Origin: JBDHZK01 sp039811865
GTDB lineage: Bacteria; Actinomycetota; Actinomycetes; Propionibacteriales; Propionibacteriaceae
Direction of reading: 5' to 3'
DNA: 15,216 nucleotides
NCBI GenBank assembly: GCA_039811865.1
Contig: JBDHZK010000063.1
Coordinates: 1 to 15,216, forward strand
The first letter of the stretch is position 1; each line of letters starts with the position of its first letter. Shown piece by piece: positions 1 through 6,444 of the stretch. Under the pieces are notes generated by a model that had not been told where the DNA came from, ran no database searches, and saw only the letters and a program-made list of their open reading frames with translations. The position numbers and the translations under genes are program-made.

Positions 1-336
1 GCGATCCCCGCCGATCAGATGGGCCTGGACATCGGCCCCGAGTCGGCCAAGCTGTTCGCCGAGGCGATCGCGGGCGCGAGGAGCCTGTTCTGGAACGGCC
101 CGATGGGCGTGTTCGAGATGGAGGCGTTCGCGAACGGCACCAAGGCTGTCGCCAAGGCGATCGCCGACTGCGAGGGCCTGACGGTCCTTGGCGGCGGCGA
201 CTCCGCCGCGGCCGTTCGTCAGTTCGGCTACGCCGACGACGACTTCGGCCACATTTCGACCGGCGGCGGCGCGTCGCTGGAGTTTATGGAAGGCAAGAGC
301 CTGCCCGGGCTCGCCGTCCTTGAGGGAGGAGAGTGA
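1..336 (+). CDS. pgk: Phosphoglycerate kinase, C-terminal part (5' end outside window)
   Basis: Phosphoglycerate kinase transfers the acyl phosphate of 1,3-bisphosphoglycerate to ADP in cytosolic glycolysis. The frame is open from base 1, so the gene starts upstream and only about 111 C-terminal residues are present. They carry the hallmark nucleotide-domain motifs: GLDIGPES, then FWNGPMGVFE, the GGGDSAAAV glycine-rich segment and the closing STGGGASLEF, in the usual order. The stop TGA at 334-336 lies three bases before the tpiA ATG, and the tpiA ribosome binding site lies inside the last pgk codons, so the two genes are translationally and transcriptionally linked. The gap-pgk-tpiA order is standard in actinobacteria, so gap is expected just upstream. 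The family assignment is secure; only the missing 5' end limits it. Confidence 0.97.
   Translation, partial: AIPADQMGLDIGPESAKLFAEAIAGARSLFWNGPMGVFEMEAFANGTKAVAKAIADCEGLTVLGGGDSAAAVRQFGYADDDFGHISTGGGASLEFMEGKSLPGLAVLEGGE
325..330 (+). promoter_or_regulatory. Ribosome binding site that sets the tpiA start
   Basis: GGAGGA lies inside the end of pgk, eight bases before the ATG at 339. A GTG in the same frame at 333 would be only two bases from this site, which is too close for initiation. The ATG also gives the usual TPI N-terminus MARKPIMAGNWKMN. Confidence 0.8.
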
Positions 337-338
337 CC

Positions 339-1121
339 ATGGCTCGCAAGCCGATCATGGCGGGTAACTGGAAGATGAACCTCGACCACGTCGAGGCCGG
401 GAACACCTTGCAGAAGCTGGCCTGGGCGCTGACCGACAAGAAGCATGACGCCGCGAAGGCTGACGCTGTCGTCGTGCCGCCGTTCACCGACCTGCGCACG
501 GTGCAGGTCTTGGTCGAGGGCGACGACCTGCCCATCGGCTACGGCGCGCAGGACGTCTCCACGCAGGACTCCGGTGCCTACACCGGCGAGATCTCGGCAG
601 CGATGCTGACCAAGCTGGGCTGCACCTACGTGGTGATCGGCCATTCCGAGCGGCGTGAGTACCACGGCGAAACCGACGAGATCGTCAATGCCAAGGCCAA
701 GAAGGCGCTTGCGGCTGGGCTCGTCCCGATCGTCTGCGTGGGCGAGGGCCTGCCGATCCGCAAGGAGGGACGCCACGTCCCCTACACCCTTGACCAGGTG
801 AAGGGTTCGTTGGCCGACCTGTCCGACGACCAGGTCGCCGGGCTCGTGATCGCCTACGAGCCCGTCTGGGCCATCGGTACCGGCGAGGTCGCCACTCCCG
901 ACGATGCCCAAGAGGTCTGCGGAGCGATCCGTGGGCTGCTGCGCGAGCTGCACGGTGACGCGGTCGCCGACGCCACCCGCATCCAATACGGCGGCTCGGT
1001 CAAGGCCAACAACGTCGTCGAGATCATGGCGCAGCCGGACATCGATGGCGCCCTGGTCGGCGGCGCCAGCCTCAACCCGGAGGAGTTCGCGAACATCGTG
1101 ACCTTCTACTCCAAGGCCTGA
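339..1121 (+). CDS. tpiA: Triosephosphate isomerase
   Basis: This enzyme interconverts dihydroxyacetone phosphate and glyceraldehyde 3-phosphate in the cytosol. The protein is 260 residues, normal for a bacterial TIM barrel. Expected catalytic positions are present: N10 and K12 in AGNWKMN, the electrophilic H102 in VIGHSERR, and the catalytic base E174 in AYEPVWAIGTG, whose following residues form mobile loop 6. The phosphate-binding IQYGGSVKANN and GALVGGASL segments follow. The ATG at 339 was chosen over an in-frame GTG at 333 because of ribosome binding site spacing. The gene follows pgk directly and ends before a strong hairpin. In many actinobacteria secG comes next on the same strand; here a convergent aldo/keto reductase gene does, and secG is found further on in the opposite orientation. 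Confidence 0.98.
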   Translation: MARKPIMAGNWKMNLDHVEAGNTLQKLAWALTDKKHDAAKADAVVVPPFTDLRTVQVLVEGDDLPIGYGAQDVSTQDSGAYTGEISAAMLTKLGCTYVVIGHSERREYHGETDEIVNAKAKKALAAGLVPIVCVGEGLPIRKEGRHVPYTLDQVKGSLADLSDDQVAGLVIAYEPVWAIGTGEVATPDDAQEVCGAIRGLLRELHGDAVADATRIQYGGSVKANNVVEIMAQPDIDGALVGGASLNPEEFANIVTFYSKA

Positions 1122-1147
1122 GAGCGAAGTCGGTCAACGCGACAACA

Positions 1148-1177
1148 GAAGGGCCCGGGGTGTTCCCCGGGCCCTTC
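1148..1177 (+). terminator. Hairpin terminator after tpiA, probably bidirectional
   Basis: A perfect 13-bp inverted repeat, GAAGGGCCCGGGG at 1148-1160 and its complement at 1165-1177, flanks a TGTT loop. On the plus strand only a weak T-rich run follows. On the minus strand the hairpin is followed by a T-rich stretch (TGTTGT). It lies between the convergent tpiA and aldo/keto reductase genes, so it probably stops transcripts from both sides. Confidence 0.85.
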
Positions 1178-1280
1178 GTCGTTGGTCCGCAAGGGAGCCC
1201 TCGGCAGCTTCTGCCGGCCCACTGGCGGGGATGGGTCATGGCCCCGGCGACGGCATGAAGGCGTGTGTTGCCGGTTCGGG

Positions 1281-2300
1281 TCACGGTCGAAGGGTGTCCG
1301 AACCGGTGCCGACCGCCGCCAACTCGTCGGGACGGGCCACGAGCCCGACGAGTTCGTGGGCCACGTAGGGCTCCTCCAAGTAGGCAACCTCGACGTCACT
1401 GAGCTGCAGTTGCAGCGCGCGCACCGCATCGTCGACGCGAGCCGGCTTCGAGCACCCGACGATCGGTGCGGCGACGCCGCGCGCCCAGTGCCAGGCCAGG
1501 GCGACGTCGGCCATCGGGACGCAGTGCTTCGCGGCGAGGTTCGCGACGCGCTCGACGACCGGCAGGTCGAGTGCCTTGCCGCGGTCGTACTTCTTCCGCA
1601 TGGTTTCGTCGGTGGTGGCGCGAACCGTGTCGGATTCCCAGGTGGGGCGCGTGAGGTGGCCCGACGCGAGCGGGCTGTAGGGGGTCAGGCTCATGCAGTA
1701 CTGCTGCGCCACCGGGATGAGTTCGCGCTCGTCCTCGCGGTAGAGCAGGTTGTAATGGTTCTGCAGGCCGCTGAAGCGCGTCCAGCCGTGCGCATCGGCG
1801 AGTGCCTGAAGGTTGTGGAGCTGGTAGCCGTACATGGCCGACGCGCCCAGCGCCCGCACCCTGCCGGAGCGGACCAGGCCGTCGAGGGCGGCCAGCGTTT
1901 CGGCCATCGGGGTCGCGTAGTCGAAGCGGTGGATGATGTAGAGGTCCAGATAGTCCGTGCCCAGCCGCCGCAGGGTTGCGGTGATCTCCCGCTCGATGGC
2001 TTCCCGGGAGAGGCGGCCCTCGTTGAAGTAGACCTTGGAGGCCAGCACGACGTCCTCGCGGGGGAGCGACATCCGGCGCAGGGACTCGCCGATGAACTCC
2101 TCGCTGGTGCCGTGGGCGTAAACGTTCGCGGTGTCGATGAAGTTGACGCCCAAGCCGATGGCGCGCTCGATGACCGCCTGGGTGTCGTCCTGCCCGATCA
2201 CCCACTGGTGGGTATCCGAGAAGACCTTGCCGAAACTCATCCCCCCGATGCACAGCCGAGGGATCGAGATGTCGGTCTGACCCAGTTTCGTGAACTCCAT
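1281..2300 (-). CDS. Aldo/keto reductase, YajO-like
   Basis: This is a predicted cytosolic NADPH-dependent oxidoreductase with the aldo/keto reductase TIM-barrel fold, 339 residues long. The catalytic tetrad is visible: D56 and Y61 in FIDTANVYAHGTSEE, K89 in LASKVYF, and H124 in YIIHRFDY. The N-terminus (LGQTDISIPRLCIGGMSFG), the NHYNLLYREDERELIP segment, the YSPLASGHLTRP segment and the ending LEEPYVAHELVG resemble E. coli YajO as I remember it. YajO has been linked to production of 1-deoxyxylulose 5-phosphate from ribulose 5-phosphate, but substrate cannot be read from this sequence. The ATG at 2300 has GGAGG four bases upstream. The gene follows rbpA on the same strand after 139 bases that hold an inverted repeat, so it may have its own regulated promoter. 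It converges on tpiA. Confidence 0.92.
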   Translation of the reverse strand: MEFTKLGQTDISIPRLCIGGMSFGKVFSDTHQWVIGQDDTQAVIERAIGLGVNFIDTANVYAHGTSEEFIGESLRRMSLPREDVVLASKVYFNEGRLSREAIEREITATLRRLGTDYLDLYIIHRFDYATPMAETLAALDGLVRSGRVRALGASAMYGYQLHNLQALADAHGWTRFSGLQNHYNLLYREDERELIPVAQQYCMSLTPYSPLASGHLTRPTWESDTVRATTDETMRKKYDRGKALDLPVVERVANLAAKHCVPMADVALAWHWARGVAAPIVGCSKPARVDDAVRALQLQLSDVEVAYLEEPYVAHELVGLVARPDELAAVGTGSDTLRP

Positions 2301-2331
2301 GGTTCCTCCCTACCGCCCTACCGCGTGATCA

Positions 2332-2351
2332 TCGTGACACCTCAGTCACGA
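2332..2351. promoter_or_regulatory. Inverted repeat upstream of the aldo/keto reductase, candidate operator
   Basis: TCGTGAC at 2332-2338 and GTCACGA at 2345-2351 form a perfect 7-bp inverted repeat with a 6-base spacer (ACCTCA). It lies about 31 bases before the aldo/keto reductase ATG, where a repressor would cover a promoter. The partly symmetrical, T/A-containing arms and the lack of a following T-run favour an operator over a terminator. No regulator gene is adjacent, so the binding protein is unknown. Confidence 0.45.
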
Positions 2352-2359
2352 CACTGGTA

Positions 2360-2375
2360 CCCACGGCCACGTGGG
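2360..2375 (-). terminator. Small hairpin after rbpA, possible weak terminator
   Basis: CCCACG and CGTGGG form a 6-bp stem with a 4-base loop about 65 bases past the rbpA stop. There is no T-run, so intrinsic termination is doubtful. It could attenuate read-through into the aldo/keto reductase gene or simply be part of its promoter region. Confidence 0.25.
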
Positions 2376-2439
2376 CCGGGAAGAAGGCGCTCGAACTGCG
2401 ACGGCTCAGCAGCGAGCAGGTAGCCAACTCGGAAGGCGC

Positions 2440-2796
2440 TCAGTAGATGACGTCGCCGCGCTGTCGCCGCAGGCGCAGTTCCTCCAACGCCTCGGTCAGG
2501 ATGGCCGCCGCCTCGGCGTCGGAGCGGCGCTCCTTCACGTAGGCCAGGTGAGTCTTGTAGGGCTGGATCTTGGGCGGGGGTGGAGGGTTCTCGGAGTCCA
2601 TGTTCGCGGGCAGGCCGCAGCGGGGACAGTCCCAGGTTTCGGGGATGGCGGCATCAGCGGCGAACGCGGGACGCGTCTCATGCCGGTTCGCGCAGAAGTA
2701 TGAGACATACAGCCTCGGGGCTGCGTCGCCCCGCTCGGCCTCGCCCATCGGGCCGGCGCCGACACGGCTGCCCCTGATTGCACTGCCACCCGCCAC
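2440..2796 (-). CDS. rbpA: RNA polymerase-binding protein RbpA
   Basis: RbpA binds the sigma and beta' parts of actinobacterial RNA polymerase, stabilises the open complex of the principal sigma factor and affects rifampicin tolerance. The 118-residue protein closely matches the Streptomyces type. It has an N-terminal tail with AIRGSRVGAGPMGEAERG, a core with four zinc ligands (C35 and H39 in FCANRHE, C57 and C60 in WDCPRCG), a basic linker with KIQPYKTHLAYVKERRS, and a C-terminal sigma-interaction helix (about 92-112). Mycobacterial RbpA lacks this zinc site, so the zinc form points to a Streptomyces-like or related lineage. The GTG at 2796 has GAGGAG nine bases upstream. It lies 50 bases after secG on the same strand and is probably read with it. 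Confidence 0.95.
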   Translation of the reverse strand: MAGGSAIRGSRVGAGPMGEAERGDAAPRLYVSYFCANRHETRPAFAADAAIPETWDCPRCGLPANMDSENPPPPPKIQPYKTHLAYVKERRSDAEAAAILTEALEELRLRRQRGDVIY

Positions 2797-2846
2797 TGAC
2801 GTGATCTCCTCGCGCGACTAGATTGCTGCGAACCTGATACTGGGCC

Positions 2847-3128
2847 TCAGGCCATCGTCCCGACGGACGGAAAGAACCGGTACAGCACCAGCAGGCCGAC
2901 AATACACGCAAGCCAGATGAGACCGACGATGACTGTCAGACGGTCGAGATTTCGCTCGGCCACCGACGTCCCACCCATCGACGTCGACATGCCGCCGCCG
3001 AACAGATCCGAGAGCCCGCCGCCGCGTCCCTTGTGCAACAAGATGAACGCGGACAGCACCACGCTGGTCAGGATCAGGACGATCGAAACCGTAAGGATCG
3101 GCCAGGTCAAAAGGGGGACGAGCAGCAC
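2847..3128 (-). CDS. secG: Preprotein translocase subunit SecG
   Basis: SecG is the small subunit of the SecYEG membrane channel and assists SecA-driven export. The predicted 93-residue protein has two membrane segments (about 8-30 and 64-84) separated by the conserved cytoplasmic loop HKGRGGGLSDLFGGG and then SVAERNLDRLT, which is diagnostic. The GTG at 3128 has AGGA seven bases before it; this makes the protein a little longer than the usual 75-80 residues, and a TTG at codon 7 or 8 of this frame is a possible later start. It lies 19 bases after pgl and 50 bases before rbpA. In many actinobacteria secG follows tpiA on the same strand; here it is oriented against tpiA and sits in the pentose phosphate operon. 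Confidence 0.95.
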   Translation of the reverse strand: MLLVPLLTWPILTVSIVLILTSVVLSAFILLHKGRGGGLSDLFGGGMSTSMGGTSVAERNLDRLTVIVGLIWLACIVGLLVLYRFFPSVGTMA

Positions 3129-3147
3129 CCGTGCATCCTAACTCACG

Positions 3148-3876
3148 CTACAGAGAGCAAATGTGCTGTGGGAGGCCCGCGGCCGCCTCGGCGTCGACGA
3201 ACCAGTGGGTGGCTTCTCGACCCTGGACGCGGGCGGCGGGCAGGCCGACCTCACCGGCCAGGGCGCGCGCGCAGGCCTGCGCCTTGTCCGCACCCGTGAC
3301 GAGCAGCCAGACCTGTTTGGCCCGGTTGATGGCCTGGAGGGTGAGGGTGATCCGCTCAGGCGGCGGTTTGGGTGCATCGGTGACGCCGATGGCCAGAGCC
3401 GTGGTCGGCTCCCCGGAGGGGTGGCCGGGGAACAGCGACGCGATGTGTCCGTCGGGCCCCATGCCGAGGATGCACAGGTCGAAAGCGGTGTCGCCCAGTT
3501 CCTTGGCGTAGGTCAAGGCCGCCTGGGCGCTTTCCACCAGCCCGTCGGCGCCCGGCATCGGGTGAATGCGTGCCGGTTTAAGGGTGAGGCTGCCGGCCAG
3601 GACGGCCAGGACGGGGCCCGCGACGCGGTCCGGGTCGTCCGTCGGGAGAAAGCGTTCGTCGCTCCACCACAGTTCCAGCCGCGCGGGGTCGATCGCGCCG
3701 GCGGCCCGAACGGCGAACCGCTCGTACATCGCCTGCGCCGTACGCCCACCCGTCAGGCACAGTTGGGCGACGCGCTCGTTTCGCTGTAATCCGGCCAACT
3801 GCTCGATGAGCCGCTTCGCGACCTCGTCCGACAGCGACTCTGGGCCGCAGTAGCGGTGGACGCGGGTCAAGCTCAC
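3148..3876 (-). CDS. pgl: 6-phosphogluconolactonase
   Basis: This enzyme hydrolyses 6-phosphogluconolactone to 6-phosphogluconate, the second step of the oxidative pentose phosphate pathway, in the cytosol. The 242-residue protein is the usual length for the Pgl/DevB family (glucosamine-6-phosphate isomerase-like fold). Motifs are LTGGRT (41-46), WWSDERFLP (70-78) and GMGPDGHIASLFPGH (138-152), the last carrying the presumed catalytic histidine. The GTG start overlaps the end of opcA by four bases (GTGA), with AGGAG five bases before it, so translation is coupled to opcA. The substrate is supplied by Zwf, encoded two genes upstream. Confidence 0.96.
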   Translation of the reverse strand: MSLTRVHRYCGPESLSDEVAKRLIEQLAGLQRNERVAQLCLTGGRTAQAMYERFAVRAAGAIDPARLELWWSDERFLPTDDPDRVAGPVLAVLAGSLTLKPARIHPMPGADGLVESAQAALTYAKELGDTAFDLCILGMGPDGHIASLFPGHPSGEPTTALAIGVTDAPKPPPERITLTLQAINRAKQVWLLVTGADKAQACARALAGEVGLPAARVQGREATHWFVDAEAAAGLPQHICSL

Positions 3877-4895
3877 ACGATCTCCTGCTCGGCCGCCAAC
3901 TGCCCGGTGCGCTCCCGGCGGGCCTTGACCGTAGGCGTCTGTGGGGACTCGGGCAGGCGAGCCGGTACGGTCCGGCGCCGACGTTTCGGCGCCGGGGTGC
4001 GGTGGCAGCGCGAGAGCAGCATCTGGGTGGCCTGTTCGAAGATGTCGTCGGCATCCATCCGGCGCAATTCCTCGGTGATCAGGGCGTTTATGTCGCGGCG
4101 CCGCAGCGCCACCCCTCGCTTGGGAATGCCCGGGGCAGAGAACTGAGCCATCATGCCGTCCTCGCGGACGATGGAGATGTCACCCTTTTCGGTTTTCATG
4201 ACGACGCCGGTGATACCCGGGCCGACCGAATCGGAACGCTCCACCGGCACGTTCAGCCTCGCCTCCAGCCAGGCCGCGAGCAGCGTCGCCGCGGCGTTGT
4301 CCGGGGACGCCGCCACGTGCACCGACTGGATCGGCGACGGGTACTGGTCGATCGCCGCCGCCAGCAGCGCCCGCCAGGGCGTCAGCCGGGTCCACGTTAG
4401 GTCGGTGTCGCCGCGAGAGTGGTGCTCGGCCCGGATCTCCAGGGCATGGATCGGGTCGGTGGCGCCCATCGCATCGGTGATCCGCCGACTGCCCAACTTC
4501 CCGATCGGGTCCTGCCCGGGGTCGGCCGGGGACGACCCCGGCCACCACACGATGACGGGCGAGTCGGGCAGCAGCAACGGCAGCAAGACCGAGTCGCGGT
4601 GTTGCCTGAGCTCGCCTTGGAACCGCAACGAAACGATCTCGCCGGGAACGCCCTCGCCCACTCGGATCTCGGCGTCGAGCCGGGTCGTCTTGGACGTTCC
4701 GTCCGTGACGAGGAGGATCCGCGAGGGATGCTCCCGGCCGGCGTCGATGCAGGCGGCCATCGCCCGGTCGTAGTCGGCGCGGTCGGCGACCACGATCATG
4801 GTGAACACCAGGCCACCCATGCCGACGAAGCGCCGGGCCTGGACGATGGCGTTGTTGATGGCCTGGGCGGTTGTGCCCTTTAGCGTTGTGATCAT
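3873..4895 (-). CDS. opcA: Glucose-6-phosphate dehydrogenase assembly protein OpcA
   Basis: OpcA is an actinobacterial and cyanobacterial protein needed for full activity of glucose-6-phosphate dehydrogenase; it is not itself a dehydrogenase. The 340-residue frame starts with the typical MITTLKGTTAQAINNAI followed by RRFVG and a hydrophobic strand, and has the family block DSPVIVWWPGSSP (about 111-123) and KLGSRRITDA. The last 45 or so residues are rich in Arg, Lys and Pro (a KRRRR run near residue 304), look disordered and are less conserved in the family. The ATG at 4895 follows a GGGAGA box. It lies ten bases after zwf and overlaps pgl by four bases, consistent with coordinated synthesis with its partner Zwf. 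Confidence 0.95.
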   Translation of the reverse strand: MITTLKGTTAQAINNAIVQARRFVGMGGLVFTMIVVADRADYDRAMAACIDAGREHPSRILLVTDGTSKTTRLDAEIRVGEGVPGEIVSLRFQGELRQHRDSVLLPLLLPDSPVIVWWPGSSPADPGQDPIGKLGSRRITDAMGATDPIHALEIRAEHHSRGDTDLTWTRLTPWRALLAAAIDQYPSPIQSVHVAASPDNAAATLLAAWLEARLNVPVERSDSVGPGITGVVMKTEKGDISIVREDGMMAQFSAPGIPKRGVALRRRDINALITEELRRMDADDIFEQATQMLLSRCHRTPAPKRRRRTVPARLPESPQTPTVKARRERTGQLAAEQEIV

Positions 4896-4905
4896 CGTCT
4901 TCTCC

Positions 4906-6438
4906 CTACGGTCGGCGCCAGGTGAAGCCGTCCCGGGCGAGCATGTCGACCGCGGACTGGGGACCCCAAGTGCCGGAAAGGTAGCCCTGCGGCTTTCCGA
5001 ACTCGGCCCAGAAGTCGAGGATGGGGTCGAGGATCTTCCAACTCAGCTCGACCTCCTCGTTCTGCGGGAACAGCGGCGGATCGCCGAGCAGGACGTCCAG
5101 GATCAGCCGCTCGTAGGCCTCTGGGCTCGACTCGGTGAACGAGCCGCCATAGGCAAAGTCCATGCTGACTTCGCGGATCTCCATCAGCGTCCCCGGAACC
5201 TTGGCGCCGAATCGCATGGTGATGCCCTCGTCCGGCTGGATCCGCATCACCAACGCGTTGGTGCCGAGTTCCTCGACATCGGTATCGGTGAAGGGTAAGT
5301 GGGGTGCGCGGCGCAGGTTGAGGGCGATCTCGGTGACCCGGCGGGGCATCCGTTTCGCGGCGCGCAGATAGAAGGGGACGCCGGCCCAGCGCCGGTTCTC
5401 GATGTCGACCCGGATCGCCGCGTAGGTCTCGGTGACCGAGTCGGGCGGGATGCCGTCCTCCTCGAGGTAGCCCTTGACCTTTTCGCCGCCGCACCAGCCG
5501 GCCAGGTACTGGCCCCGAGCCGTCTGGGTGGCGATGTCTTTCGGCGGGCGGACCGCGGCGAGCACCTTTTGCTTCTCGGCCCGCAGTTGACTCGCCTCGA
5601 AGGACGTCGGCTCCTCCATCGCCGTCAGCGCGAGCAACTGGAGGAGGTGGTTTTGGATGACGTCGCGCGCGGCGCCGATGCCGTCGTAGTAACCGGCGCG
5701 GCCACCGATGCCGATGTCCTCGGCCATCGTGATCTGCACGTGATCGATGTAGTTGCGATTCCAGATGGGCTCGAACAACTGGTTCGCGAAGCGCAGAGCC
5801 AGCATGTTCTGGACCGTTTCCTTGCCCAGATAATGATCGATGCGGAACACCGATTGCGGGTCGAACACCGATGAGACCGTGCGCTGCAATTGCTTGGCGC
5901 TGGCCAGGTCGTGGCCGAACGGCTTCTCGATGACGACGCGGCTCCAGGTTTCTGCTCGCTTCTCGACCAGCCCGTGCTTGTTCAACTGACTGATGACCGT
6001 GTCGAAAGCGCCCGGAGGAATGGAGAGGTAGAAGGCGTGGTTCCCGCCGGTGCCCTTCGCCTCGTCCAGATCGGTCAGAGTCGACTTCAGCCGGCGGAAG
6101 GCTTCGTCGTCGTCGAAGGTGCCGGCGACGAATCGGATGCCCTCAAGCAGTTGCTGCCAAACTTCCTCGCGGAAGGGCGTCCGGGCCCGCTCGCGCACGG
6201 CGTCGTGGACGATCTTGGCGAAGTCCTGATCCGCCCAGTCGCGTCGAGCGAAACCGACCAACCCGAATCCGGGGGGCAGTAGCCCCCGATTCGCCAGGTC
6301 GTAGATGGCCGGCATCAGCTTCTTACGAGCGAGATCGCCGGTCACCCCGAACAACACCAGCGCGCAGGGCCCCGCGATCCGCGGCAGCCTGCGGTCCTGG
6401 GGATCCCGCAGCGGATTGGTGTTGGTCGGTTCGCTCAC
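4906..6438 (-). CDS. zwf: Glucose-6-phosphate 1-dehydrogenase
   Basis: This cytosolic enzyme oxidises glucose 6-phosphate to 6-phosphogluconolactone, reducing NADP, and commits carbon to the oxidative pentose phosphate pathway. The 510 residues match the family. The Rossmann domain begins with LFGVTGDLARKK (29-40), the EKPFG segment is at 171-175, and the active-site signature RIDHYLGKE ends at residue 207, with H202 and K206 as expected catalytic or substrate-binding residues. The start is GTG at 6438, six bases after the tal stop; the upstream purine-rich box (GAAGAAGGG) overlaps the tal 3' end and is rather far, so translation probably depends on tal. The assembly factor gene opcA follows directly. 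Confidence 0.97.
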   Translation of the reverse strand: MSEPTNTNPLRDPQDRRLPRIAGPCALVLFGVTGDLARKKLMPAIYDLANRGLLPPGFGLVGFARRDWADQDFAKIVHDAVRERARTPFREEVWQQLLEGIRFVAGTFDDDEAFRRLKSTLTDLDEAKGTGGNHAFYLSIPPGAFDTVISQLNKHGLVEKRAETWSRVVIEKPFGHDLASAKQLQRTVSSVFDPQSVFRIDHYLGKETVQNMLALRFANQLFEPIWNRNYIDHVQITMAEDIGIGGRAGYYDGIGAARDVIQNHLLQLLALTAMEEPTSFEASQLRAEKQKVLAAVRPPKDIATQTARGQYLAGWCGGEKVKGYLEEDGIPPDSVTETYAAIRVDIENRRWAGVPFYLRAAKRMPRRVTEIALNLRRAPHLPFTDTDVEELGTNALVMRIQPDEGITMRFGAKVPGTLMEIREVSMDFAYGGSFTESSPEAYERLILDVLLGDPPLFPQNEEVELSWKILDPILDFWAEFGKPQGYLSGTWGPQSAVDMLARDGFTWRRP

Positions 6439-6444
6439 TTACGT

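Noticed and set aside
1241..1275. Imperfect hairpin between the terminator and the aldo/keto reductase stop
   Set aside because: Pairing is broken by mismatches and the perfect 13-bp hairpin at 1148-1177 already explains termination.
1182..2423. A 413-codon open frame on the plus strand opposite the aldo/keto reductase gene
   Set aside because: It is an antisense shadow. Its composition is Arg/Val/Gly-rich with no recognisable domain, while the minus-strand frame has a complete AKR catalytic tetrad and a ribosome binding site.
2569..2600. G-rich stretch inside rbpA, considered as a regulatory G-tract or repeat
   Set aside because: It is the coding sequence for a proline run (PPPPP, about residues 71-75) on the minus strand, which explains the composition.
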